8,562 bases of DNA. Origin: Moraxella equi (GTDB lineage Bacteria; Pseudomonadota; Gammaproteobacteria; Pseudomonadales; Moraxellaceae). The stretch spans positions 1 to 8,562 of the forward strand of contig NZ_MXAP01000082.1 of NCBI RefSeq assembly GCF_002027555.1, written 5' to 3'. Numbering within the stretch: the stretch's first letter is position 1; every line of letters starts with the position of its first letter. The translations under genes and the position numbers were made by a program. The notes beneath the pieces are model-generated. The model searched no databases. It was not told where the DNA came from and saw nothing but the letters and a program-made list of their open reading frames with translations. Positions 1 through 5,606 of this stretch are shown here, one piece after another.

Positions 1-11
1 TTGGGTTCGGT

Positions 12-20
12 TGGTATAAT
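12..20 (+). promoter_or_regulatory. Extended -10 promoter upstream of the small broken gene
   Basis: The bases read TGGTATAAT, a perfect TGnTATAAT extended -10. Transcription would begin near base 27 and run into the reading frame that opens with ATG at 64. The matching -35 position would lie outside the window, so only half of the promoter can be judged. Confidence 0.4.
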
Positions 21-80
21 GGCAATCCAAATCTAGCAGTAGTTTTTTAAATTCAACGTAACTATGAATTTAGATTGCCA
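20..80. repeat. Imperfect inverted repeat over the start of the small gene
   Basis: The left arm, bases 20-35 (TGGCAATCCAAATCTA), matches the reverse complement of bases 65-80 at 13 of 16 positions. Bases 65-71 (TGAATTT) are also perfectly complementary to bases 49-55 (AAATTCA), with a 9-base loop. The right arm can therefore pair with either of two partners, and it contains the candidate ATG at 64-66. If transcription starts near base 27, only part of the outer arm would be in the RNA, so the inner hairpin is the more likely RNA structure. Whether the repeat is an operator, an RNA hairpin or chance is not known. Confidence 0.4.
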
Positions 81-304
81 TTTAGGACAATGGATTATCA
101 CTTGGTTCATATTGTTGTTTTGGGTTGTTTGGATGGAGGTATGTACATGGGAGGGGATGGTTAAATGCGATACCAAAACCTCCAATGGCTTTTGACTTTA
201 GTTATCCCATTGAGTGTGTCTGGTTTGGCAATGGGCGTTGGAATGCGGATTGGGATTTGGGTATTTTCCTATCAATACCCATCTGGATACTTTATAAATC
301 TTAG
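64..304 (+). pseudogene. Candidate small Trp-rich membrane protein gene broken by a frameshift (unrecognised)
   Basis: I do not recognise this gene. From ATG at 64 one frame gives MNLDCHLGQW followed by a hydrophobic run, IITWFILLFWVVWM, that would serve as one membrane helix; it closes at TGA 193-195. A second frame, open from base 86, carries a protein-like C-terminal part with GWLNAIPKPPMAFDFSYP and FGNGRWNADWDLG and stops at TAG 302-304. That stop lies 5 bases before the terminator stem at 310, which favours this frame. Removing one G from the run of four at 153-156 joins the frames into one protein of about 79 residues. A TGnTATAAT promoter lies upstream, but there is no clear Shine-Dalgarno site before 64. 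The DNA is rich in GG, which by itself raises Trp and Gly counts, so the call is tentative. The hydrophobic third frame from 165 is less likely because it runs through the terminator. Confidence 0.38.
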
Positions 305-309
305 CAACA

Positions 310-338
310 AAAAAGACTTGGCAATACCAAGTCTTTTT
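310..338 (-). terminator. Intrinsic terminator for the binding-protein gene, possibly bidirectional
   Basis: Perfect 12-bp stem: AAAAAGACTTGG (310-321), 5-base loop, then CCAAGTCTTTTT (327-338). On the minus strand it follows the stop codon at 350-352 by 11 bases and ends in a run of six T. Because the stem is flanked by A on one side and T on the other, it could also end plus-strand transcripts from the small gene that stops at 304. Confidence 0.85.
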
Positions 339-349
339 AAGCATTTAAC

Positions 350-1236
350 CTATTTTGTCGCAGGTAATTGCTCTGGTGCTACACCAAACCATTTTTCATA
401 AATTTTTGCATAAGTACCATCAGCGACAATGTTGGCAAGCCCTGTATTGATTTTTTCCATCAAATCATTTTCAGACTTTGGTGTGATGATAACCATGTCA
501 TAATACTCAAAAGCCTCGCCTTCACCGACGATTTTAAAGTTAACCTCAGGGAACTGCTTGGCATAGTAACGTAGCACACCTTCATCTGCTAATACCGCCT
601 CAGCATTGCCTGTCGCCAATTCTTTAAAAGCTAAGAACGCGGATGGTTTTCCAATAATACCAGGATTGCCTTGACCAATCACTTCTTCTAATTGCGGAAT
701 ATAGGGGCTGTCAGCGAATGTTGCAACTTTCTTGCCATTTAAATCTTTTAAGTTTTTGATACTGTTGTTTTCCGCAGAAACAGCAAGTGCATCTCGTCCC
801 CATGCATAGGTATTAGAAAGTAAATATTTTGCTTCTCGCTCATCGTTTCTTGAAAAACCTGACATCACAATATGGCTTTGGGCATTATCCAAGCCTTTGA
901 CAAGCACTTCCCAATCCTGAGGAACGACGTCCACGCCAAAGCCTTGATTTTCAGCGATGGCTTTGATGATATCCACATCAAAACCTTGGGCGTTACCATT
1001 CTCATCCCTAAAATCATAAGGGGATAGTTGGCATCGATACCGACCACATAGCTTTGGGCGTTGGGCACGGTGGCACTGGTACTGACTTGCTCGCCTGTGG
1101 CTGGTGCTGTTGCGGTAGGTGCCGGCTCGCTCTTAGGCTCACTGGCAGTTTCAGGGGCTTTATCGCTACATGCCATCAACGCTGACAACATCAATGGTAA
1201 AATGGCATACTTTGCCTTGGTATTGAAATTTTTCAT
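350..1236 (-). pseudogene. Amino-acid ABC transporter substrate-binding lipoprotein, interrupted by a 1-base frameshift
   Basis: The N-terminal piece starts at ATG 1236 (Shine-Dalgarno AGGAG just upstream) and has a lipoprotein signal peptide with lipobox LMAC (Cys23), then a Pro/Ala/Thr/Glu-rich linker to about residue 55, then the start of a family-3 solute-binding domain (YVVGIDANYP). The frame is lost at the four C on the coding strand (G at 1020-1023). One extra C would restore PPYDFRDENGNAQGFDVD and join it to the downstream frame, which continues to TAG at 350-352; the repaired protein has 295 residues, the usual size. The downstream part has the expected family features: KDLNGKKVAT, then GNAEAVLADE, and a C-terminal GTYAKIYEKWFG. 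Intact, it would be an outer-leaflet inner-membrane lipoprotein delivering polar amino acids to an ABC permease; no permease or ATPase genes are nearby. A true inactivation, a phase-variable tract and a base-calling error all remain possible. Confidence 0.85.
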
Positions 1237-1271
1237 AGTTTCCTTCTCCTAACTAAGGGATTGATTTAACC

Positions 1272-1284
1272 TAACAAATTGTTA
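1272..1284. promoter_or_regulatory. Short palindrome in the leader of the binding-protein gene
   Basis: TAACAA-A-TTGTTA is a 6-1-6 palindrome 36-48 bases upstream of the start codon at 1236, just downstream of the predicted transcription start. The position suits a repressor site, but it may be chance in AT-rich DNA. Confidence 0.3.
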
Positions 1285-1294
1285 AGTTTTTATG

Positions 1295-1303
1295 ATGATA
1301 ACA
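1295..1303 (-). promoter_or_regulatory. Extended -10 promoter of the binding-protein gene
   Basis: On the minus strand the bases read TGTTATCAT, a TGn motif followed by a hexamer differing from TATAAT at one position. Transcription would begin near 1288, giving a leader of about 52 bases. No good -35 is seen, as is common with extended -10 promoters. Confidence 0.4.
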
Positions 1304-1372
1304 CATTATTTAATCTTAATACAGTAGTTTCATAAGCTTATTACATTTTGTTGCAAAATTATTTGTTTTAAA

Positions 1373-1391
1373 AATAATGATTATTGATAAC
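1373..1391. promoter_or_regulatory. Weak Fur-box-like sequence
   Basis: The 19 bases match the E. coli Fur consensus GATAATGATAATCATTATC at 13 positions, with the left half nearly perfect (AATAATGAT). It lies between the divergent binding-protein and fba genes, away from both predicted -10 elements. In DNA this AT-rich such matches arise easily. Confidence 0.2.
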
Positions 1392-1479
1392 TTTTTTATT
1401 TGATTCGTCTTTGATGTCTAGAAAGTTCACAATAACTGTGTGATTTGATACAAAATACCATGATTTTCACGTTTTTTTT

Positions 1480-1488
1480 TGATATAAT
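1480..1488 (+). promoter_or_regulatory. Extended -10 promoter of fba
   Basis: TGATATAAT is a perfect TGnTATAAT motif. It is preceded by an uninterrupted run of nine T (1472-1480). Transcription would start near 1495, leaving a short leader with Shine-Dalgarno TTGGAG (1507-1512) before ATG 1518. No clear -35 is visible. Confidence 0.55.
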
Positions 1489-1517
1489 TTGACAAATTTA
1501 ATCATTTTGGAGCTATC

Positions 1518-2555
1518 ATGGCACTTGTATCCTTACGCCAACTTCTTGACCACGCAGGCGAACACGCTTACGGTCTGCCCGCCTTTAATGTAAACAACCT
1601 AGAACAAATGCGTGCCATCATGATGGCAGCGGACGAGACCGACTCGCCCGTCATCGTGCAAGCCAGTGCAGGAGCCAGAAAATACGCAGGGGCTCCCTTT
1701 TTACGCCACCTTATTTTGTCCGCCATTGAAGAGTGGCCACACATTCCTGTTGTCATGCACCAAGACCACGGCACAAGCCCTGCCGTCTGCCAACGCTCCA
1801 TTCAGCTTGGATTTAGCTCGGTGATGATGGACGGTTCATTAAAAGAAGACGGCAAAACCCCTGCCGATTATGACTACAACGTGCGTGTAACCCGTGAAGT
1901 CGTCAAAATGGCTCACGCCTGCGGTGTGTCGGTCGAAGGCGAAATCGGCTGTTTGGGTAGCTTAGAGACCGGCATGGCAGGCGAAGAAGACGGTGTGGGG
2001 GCAGAAGGCGTACTTGATCATAGCCAACTTTTGACATCGGTCGAAGAAGCTCGTCAATTTGTGGCAGATACCAACGTGGACGCACTTGCGATTGCCGTTG
2101 GCACTTCACACGGGGCGTACAAATTCACTCGCCCACCGACAGGCGACATTTTAGCGATTGACCGCATTAAGGAAATCCACGAAGCTCTGCCAAATACTCA
2201 CCTTGTCATGCATGGTTCATCAAGCGTTCCCCAAGAATGGCTAAAAATCATCAACGAAAATGGCGGTAACATTGGCGAAACCTATGGCGTGCCAGTAGAA
2301 CAACTTGTCGAAGCCATCAAGCACGGTGTTCGCAAAATCAACATTGACACCGACTTACGCCTAGCCAGCACAGGGGCAATTCGTAAGTTTATGAACGACC
2401 ACCCTGCTGAATTTGACCCAAGAAAATATTTACAAGCCAGCATGAACGCCATGAAAGACATCTGCGTACAACGCTATGAAGCCTTTGGCTCGGCAGGTCA
2501 TGCCAGCAAAATCCGCCCAATCTCATTGGAAAAAATGGTAGAATATTACAAATAA
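1518..2555 (+). CDS. fba: Fructose-1,6-bisphosphate aldolase, class II, Calvin-cycle subtype
   Basis: This cytosolic zinc enzyme reversibly joins dihydroxyacetone phosphate and glyceraldehyde-3-phosphate into fructose-1,6-bisphosphate, serving glycolysis and gluconeogenesis. The 345-residue length and the [19 protein letters not shown] start fit the Calvin-type (CbbA-like) branch of class II aldolases. Visible active-site residues are Asp83 and His84 in HQDHG, Glu142 in VEGEIG, His198 in GTSHGAYKF, His232 in MHGSSS, and the phosphate-binding NIDTD at 275-279. His84, His198 and His232 are the expected zinc ligands, and Asp83 the expected acid/base. No key residue is missing. The start is fixed by TTGGAG five bases before ATG and by the family N-terminus. 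It has its own promoter and its own terminator (2572-2599), so it is probably monocistronic. The name 'Calvin' is a sequence class; no carbon-fixation genes are present here. If this is Moraxella, which generally does not grow on sugars, the flux is probably gluconeogenic (inference). Confidence 0.98.
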   Translation: MALVSLRQLLDHAGEHAYGLPAFNVNNLEQMRAIMMAADETDSPVIVQASAGARKYAGAPFLRHLILSAIEEWPHIPVVMHQDHGTSPAVCQRSIQLGFSSVMMDGSLKEDGKTPADYDYNVRVTREVVKMAHACGVSVEGEIGCLGSLETGMAGEEDGVGAEGVLDHSQLLTSVEEARQFVADTNVDALAIAVGTSHGAYKFTRPPTGDILAIDRIKEIHEALPNTHLVMHGSSSVPQEWLKIINENGGNIGETYGVPVEQLVEAIKHGVRKINIDTDLRLASTGAIRKFMNDHPAEFDPRKYLQASMNAMKDICVQRYEAFGSAGHASKIRPISLEKMVEYYK

Positions 2556-2571
2556 ATTGGTGCAAATCGTG

Positions 2572-2599
2572 AATAAGGGCGACAAGATTCGCCCTTATT
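2572..2599 (+). terminator. Intrinsic terminator after fba, directly before ruvA
   Basis: Perfect 11-bp stem AATAAGGGCGA (2572-2582) / TCGCCCTTATT (2589-2599) with a 6-base loop, followed by TTTGTATTTT. It ends 8 bases before the ruvA Shine-Dalgarno site. It could stop most fba transcripts or act as a partial terminator that lets some reach ruvA. Confidence 0.8.
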
Positions 2600-2619
2600 T
2601 GTATTTTAAAGGAAAAACC

Positions 2620-3246
2620 ATGATTGGTATGATTACAGGGCAAGTCGCCCACCTATCCGCTCCCGTCGCTTGCGTTATGACATCAGGCGGGGTCGGCTAT
2701 GAGATAGAAATGCCCATTGGTGAGTTTTGTACATTGTCTGTCGGCATGAACGTTACGCTTTATACGCAACTGGTCGTGCGTGAAGATGCTCATCTGCTGT
2801 TTGGTTTTACTGACAGGCCTGAGCGAGAAATTTTTAAAAAACTCATCAAAATCAATGGCGTGGGGGCAAAAATGGCACTTGCCATACTCTCAACCTTACC
2901 GCCAAACGAGTTACACCAAGCGGTAGAATATGGCGATGAGTCCGCCCTAACCCGTGTGGCAGGCATTGGCAAAAAAACCGCCCAACGGCTTATCATTGAA
3001 TTAAAAGGCAAATTAGATGGCACATCGGACGATTTATTCGCCCCAAGCACCACCCAAGATGAGCCAACACACACCGCCAACCCCATGCACATCATCGCTG
3101 AAACCGAAAGTGCATTGGTGAGCTTAGGTTATAAAGAAAAGGAAGCCCAATCCGCCATTAAGACCGCCAAACAGTCGCTGTCCGATGATGAGCTGACCAC
3201 ATCAAACCTATTAAAGGCAAGTTTAAAAATTTTGTCGGGGTTTTAA
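2620..3246 (+). CDS. ruvA: Holliday junction branch-migration complex subunit RuvA
   Basis: RuvA binds four-way DNA junctions as a tetramer and loads the RuvB ring motor, so that RuvAB drives branch migration and RuvC can cut. I chose ATG 2620 because AAAGGA (2608-2613) lies just upstream and MIGMITGQV matches the family N-terminus; an upstream in-frame TTG at 2557 would read through the terminator hairpin. The protein has 208 residues, close to the usual 200-205. The N-terminal OB domain (1-63) ends in LLFGFTDRPER. Two helix-hairpin-helix motifs follow: INGVGAKMALAIL (78-90) and VAGIGKKTAQRLIIELKGK (113-131). A low-complexity Thr/Pro linker (about 134-155) leads to domain III (about 158-208), which contacts RuvB. 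Usually ruvB follows ruvA directly; here the next gene is convergent trmO, so ruvB must be elsewhere. No promoter other than read-through from fba, or a start inside the end of fba, is evident. Confidence 0.97.
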   Translation: MIGMITGQVAHLSAPVACVMTSGGVGYEIEMPIGEFCTLSVGMNVTLYTQLVVREDAHLLFGFTDRPEREIFKKLIKINGVGAKMALAILSTLPPNELHQAVEYGDESALTRVAGIGKKTAQRLIIELKGKLDGTSDDLFAPSTTQDEPTHTANPMHIIAETESALVSLGYKEKEAQSAIKTAKQSLSDDELTTSNLLKASLKILSGF

Positions 3247-3947
3247 ACTGTCCGCACCCCACACACCGCCATAACCCCCTGCTCATTCATGACAAAATCC
3301 ACGTCCACCGCCCCATACCGCATGGCACACGCCACCCCGATTTCAGATTGGCGATAGGCAGGGCGTGGGTCTTGGGCAATCAGCTCGCCAATGAGTGCTT
3401 TGTCATCAGCTGTTAATGAGCCCAACTTTATCAATTGTTCAAATCCATCATTGGCCTTATCATCAAAGATAACATTCCGCCCAGTCGGTTTGTCAAATCC
3501 CATCGCCCCATTCACACCGTCCACATAGGGCAGATACGGCTTGATGTCTAGTATCGGCGTGCCGTCCACCATGTCCGCCCCTATAATATGTAAAATCACT
3601 TGACTATCAACCACTTCTACCTTATCAAACCCCACCACCGACAACCCCACCCCAGACGGGCGGTACATACTGCGTGTGGCAAATACCCCGATTTTGTCAT
3701 TACCACCCAAACGTGGCGGACGCACCTGCGGACGAAAATTGGCTTGTGCTTTGTTGTGATGAAATTGCCACAATACCCACAAATGGCTATACTGCTCAAT
3801 GCCGACAAAGGCGTCGGGCGTGCCATAAGGAGTGACAAAGCGGATATGGCTTTTAATGGCGACAAGGTTGGGCTGGCGTGGAATGCCAAACTTTTGGGAT
3901 AGGGGTGAGTAATGATGACCGATAATCGGCAAAACGTGTGTGTTCAT
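3243..3947 (-). CDS. trmO: tRNA (adenine(37)-N6)-methyltransferase TrmO (TsaA/YaeB family)
   Basis: TrmO uses S-adenosylmethionine to methylate N6-threonylcarbamoyladenosine at position 37, making m6t6A in a threonine tRNA, which tunes decoding of ACY codons. Family marks are visible in order: IGHHYSPLSQKFGIPRQP (9-26), GIEQYSHLWVLWQFH (49-63), RPPRLGGNDKIGVFATRS (76-93) with RPSGVGLS (96-103), GADMVDGTPILDIKPYLPY (123-141), and the C-terminal DPRPAYRQ (193-200). These cover the eight-stranded SAM-binding barrel and the C-terminal tRNA-recognition part. The 234-residue length is normal. At 94-99 it reads MYRPSG, where the common form is PFRPNP; this is a mild substitution. The start is the only ATG giving the conserved N-terminus; no strong Shine-Dalgarno site precedes it. 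It converges on ruvA with the stop codons overlapping by 4 bases and no terminator between them. Confidence 0.92.
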   Translation of the reverse strand: MNTHVLPIIGHHYSPLSQKFGIPRQPNLVAIKSHIRFVTPYGTPDAFVGIEQYSHLWVLWQFHHNKAQANFRPQVRPPRLGGNDKIGVFATRSMYRPSGVGLSVVGFDKVEVVDSQVILHIIGADMVDGTPILDIKPYLPYVDGVNGAMGFDKPTGRNVIFDDKANDGFEQLIKLGSLTADDKALIGELIAQDPRPAYRQSEIGVACAMRYGAVDVDFVMNEQGVMAVCGVRTV

Positions 3948-3965
3948 GGTATTTTTGGGCGGTTT

Positions 3966-3993
3966 ATGCTAAAATGACAAATGAATATGCCAA
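3966..3993 (-). promoter_or_regulatory. Possible trmO promoter
   Basis: On the minus strand TTGGCA (3988-3993, five of six consensus -35 bases) is followed after 16 bases by TAGCAT (3966-3971, four of six -10 bases). Transcription would start near 3959, leaving a very short leader. The -35 lies inside the left arm of the palindrome at 3986-4015. Confidence 0.35.
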
Positions 3994-4015
3994 TTTTTAA
4001 GTAAAATTTGGCATA
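3986..4015. repeat. Hairpin palindrome between trmO and fpr
   Basis: Arms of 13 bases, TATGCCAATTTTT (3986-3998) and AAAATTTGGCATA (4003-4015), are complementary at 12 positions (one T-T mismatch) around the 4-base loop AAGT. No gene ends on either side, since trmO and fpr diverge here, so it is not a terminator in the usual sense. An operator for one or both genes is the simplest reading; one arm coincides with a possible trmO -35. Confidence 0.7.
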
Positions 4016-4020
4016 AAAAA

Positions 4021-4049
4021 TCGATATTATACACAAAATTTGCTATTAT
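4021..4049 (+). promoter_or_regulatory. Promoter of fpr
   Basis: TCGATA (4021-4026, four of six -35 bases) lies 17 bases before TATTAT (4044-4049, five of six -10 bases), and the -10 is extended by TGC at 4041-4043. Transcription would start near 4056, within the Fur-like box. Confidence 0.5.
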
Positions 4050-4052
4050 ATC

Positions 4053-4071
4053 AGATTTGATAATCATTCTT
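4053..4071. promoter_or_regulatory. Fur-like box over the fpr transcription start
   Basis: The core TGATAATCATT is an exact run of the Fur consensus. In the 7-1-7 form (TGATAATnATTATCA) it matches at 12 of 14 positions. It starts 4 bases after the -10 and covers the predicted transcription start, which is where a repressor would act. Binding by Fur itself is inferred. Confidence 0.4.
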
Positions 4072-4088
4072 AATAATTGGATAATGCC

Positions 4089-4862
4089 ATGTCAAAATTC
4101 ATCAACGAAACCGTCACCTATGTCCACCACTGGACAGACAGCCTATTTACCATTAAGACCACCCGTAGCGACAGCTTGCGTTTTAGAAGTGGCGAATTCG
4201 CCATGATTGGCATTGAAGTGGACGGCAAACCCCTTGTCCGTGCTTACTCTATCGCCAGTCCCGCTTGGGCAGAAGAGCTTGAGTTTTTCTCTATCAAAGC
4301 CCAAGATGGCCCTTTGACTTCACGCCTGCAACACATCAAAGTGGGCGATACCCTGCTTGTCTCCAAAAAGCCCACTGGCACGCTCGTACTCGATGACCTG
4401 CTGCCTGCCAAGCATTTGTATCTGCTTGCCACAGGCACAGGACTTGCTCCATTTTTGTCTCTCGTGCGTGAGCCTGAGATGTACGAACGCTTTGAAAAAA
4501 TCATTCTGGTGCATGGCGTGCGTCATACCGAAGATTTGGCGTATAAAGACTTTTTTGAAAATGAACTGCCAAACGATGAGATTTTTGGCGAATGGGTGTG
4601 TAAAAAACTCATCTACTATCCCACCGTAACCCGTGATGAGTTTAAAAACCAAGGGCGTGTTACCGACATTATCAAATCAGGCAAACTCTTTGAAGACATC
4701 GGTCTGCCCCCCATGAACAAAGACGATGACCGTGCGATGATTTGCGGTAGCATGGCGATGAATGCCGATATGTCTGCCATTTTAGACAGTTTTGGTTTGA
4801 CCGTTTCACCACGCATGGGCGTACCTGCCGATTACGTGGTAGAGCGGGCGTTTGTGGGCTGA
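4089..4862 (+). CDS. fpr: Ferredoxin/flavodoxin-NADP(+) reductase
   Basis: This FAD enzyme moves electrons between NADPH and ferredoxin or flavodoxin in the cytosol, supplying iron-sulphur enzymes and oxidative-stress defence. The 257 residues match the Azotobacter/Pseudomonas bacterial type better than E. coli Fpr (248). The FAD-binding RAYSIAS is at 51-57 (R-x-Y-S), GPLTSRL at 74-80 is the second flavin/phosphate region, ATGTGLAPF (114-122) is the NADP-binding glycine loop, and CGS at 219-221 is the usual C-terminal nicotinamide-site motif. The C-terminus VERAFVG fits the subclass that ends a few residues after the aromatic that stacks on FAD. ATG 4089 is chosen because TTGGA (4077-4081) lies 7 bases upstream; the in-frame TTG at 4077 is part of that ribosome site. 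It has a promoter with a Fur-like box upstream and a strong terminator downstream, so it is probably transcribed alone. Confidence 0.96.
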   Translation: MSKFINETVTYVHHWTDSLFTIKTTRSDSLRFRSGEFAMIGIEVDGKPLVRAYSIASPAWAEELEFFSIKAQDGPLTSRLQHIKVGDTLLVSKKPTGTLVLDDLLPAKHLYLLATGTGLAPFLSLVREPEMYERFEKIILVHGVRHTEDLAYKDFFENELPNDEIFGEWVCKKLIYYPTVTRDEFKNQGRVTDIIKSGKLFEDIGLPPMNKDDDRAMICGSMAMNADMSAILDSFGLTVSPRMGVPADYVVERAFVG

Positions 4863-4878
4863 TAGGCCCATTGATAAT

Positions 4879-4906
4879 AAAACGCACTATTATTATGGTG
4901 CGTTTT
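4879..4906 (+). terminator. Intrinsic terminator after fpr
   Basis: Stem AAAACGCAC (4879-4887) / GTGCGTTTT (4898-4906), with 3 more possible pairs inside the 10-base loop, followed by TT, G and five T. It begins 16 bases after the fpr stop. Confidence 0.88.
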
Positions 4907-4970
4907 TTGTTTTTATATTTTTATAAAATCCACTTTTCACAATTTTTCCATAATTTATCAGCTACTGCCA

Positions 4971-4979
4971 TGCTATGAT
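4971..4979 (+). promoter_or_regulatory. Extended -10 promoter of the L,D-transpeptidase gene
   Basis: TGCTATGAT has the TGn extension and five of six -10 bases. Transcription would begin near 4986, about 16 bases before the ATG. No Shine-Dalgarno site lies in that short leader. Confidence 0.45.
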
Positions 4980-5001
4980 AAAATTTTAAACATACAAAAT
5001 C

Positions 5002-5592
5002 ATGATGAAAAAACGCACTGCCCTGCCCTTATTTGCCATTGTCATTTTATCCGCTTTTGGAGTTAATTTTTATCAAAACTTGCCTACCAATCCCACGGCA
5101 CACGCCAGCGCCCTATCGCCCAAACAGCTTAAACTTGTCAATCAACCACCGCTACCGACAGGCACACAGATTGACAAACTCATCGTTTATAAATCAAAAC
5201 GGGAAATGCACGCTTTACATCAAGGCAGTTTGGTAAAAATTTATCCGATATCGCTTGGCAAAAACCCGATAGGGCACAAAGAATTTGAAGGCGACATGAA
5301 AACGCCCGAAGGGGTCTATACCATAAACGACCGTAATGCCAATAGCGGTTATCACAAAAATTTGGGTATCTCTTACCCCAATGAAGCCGACATCGCCTAC
5401 GCCAAAGCTCACGGCAAATCGGCAGGCGGGGCGATAAAGATTCACGGCATAAAAAACGGACTTGGCGACATCATCGGGGCAAATCATCTGCTCAAAGACT
5501 GGACACACGGCTGTATCGCCGTAACTGACCCAGAAATAGACGAGCTGTTTGTGGCGGTTGTGGAAAATGCGGTGATTGAGATTTTGCCTTAA
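5002..5592 (+). CDS. Periplasmic L,D-transpeptidase (YkuD domain)
   Basis: YkuD-domain enzymes use a cysteine to act on L,D bonds of peptidoglycan stem peptides, making 3-3 crosslinks, attaching or releasing proteins, or trimming. Residues 1-25 form a signal sequence (MMKKR, then a hydrophobic core LPLFAIVILSAFGV); cleavage near AHA (33-35) is plausible, otherwise it stays as an anchor. The catalytic region has His148 in IKIHG and WTHGCIAV with Cys171 preceded by His169-Gly170, the expected H...[ST]HGC pattern. The usual Arg after the Cys (GCIR) is Ala here (GCIAVTDPEIDEL), as in the YafK/DpaA-like branch, so the substrate could be release or trimming rather than crosslinking (inference). The middle has KTPEGVYTI (102-110), the conserved substrate-cleft entry. 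At 196 residues it has no LysM or other wall-binding domain. It lies alone after the fpr terminator and converges with the HIT operon, 14 bases between stop codons, with no terminator seen. Confidence 0.92.
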   Translation: MMKKRTALPLFAIVILSAFGVNFYQNLPTNPTAHASALSPKQLKLVNQPPLPTGTQIDKLIVYKSKREMHALHQGSLVKIYPISLGKNPIGHKEFEGDMKTPEGVYTINDRNANSGYHKNLGISYPNEADIAYAKAHGKSAGGAIKIHGIKNGLGDIIGANHLLKDWTHGCIAVTDPEIDELFVAVVENAVIEILP

Positions 5593-5606
5593 TGCTTAAA
5601 TTAAAA

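Noticed and set aside
1..50. Possible C-terminus of an upstream plus-strand gene (GFGWYNGNPNLAVVF then TAA at 48-50), and an opposing minus-strand open frame
   Set aside because: Only about 15-20 codons are available, both strands are open, and the same bases hold a perfect extended -10. There is not enough sequence to choose.
165..401. 78-residue open frame with a hydrophobic, signal-like start
   Set aside because: It runs through the terminator hairpin at 310-338 and into the 3' end of the binding-protein gene on the other strand. The overlapping frame that stops at 304, just before the terminator, is a better explanation.
1010..1030. Programmed ribosomal frameshift in the binding-protein gene
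   Set aside because: A -1 shift at the four C would rejoin the frames, but there is no standard slippery heptamer or downstream stem, and this protein family is not known to use recoding.
2557..2619. An earlier TTG start for ruvA giving 229 residues
   Set aside because: The extra residues are encoded by the fba terminator hairpin, while AAAGGA and the conserved MIGMITG support ATG 2620.
3600..3902. 100-residue plus-strand frame opposite trmO, and similar antisense frames within fba, fpr, the HIT gene and recR
   Set aside because: All lie opposite well-conserved genes, lack ribosome sites, and have no recognisable motif; they are shadows of the real coding strand.
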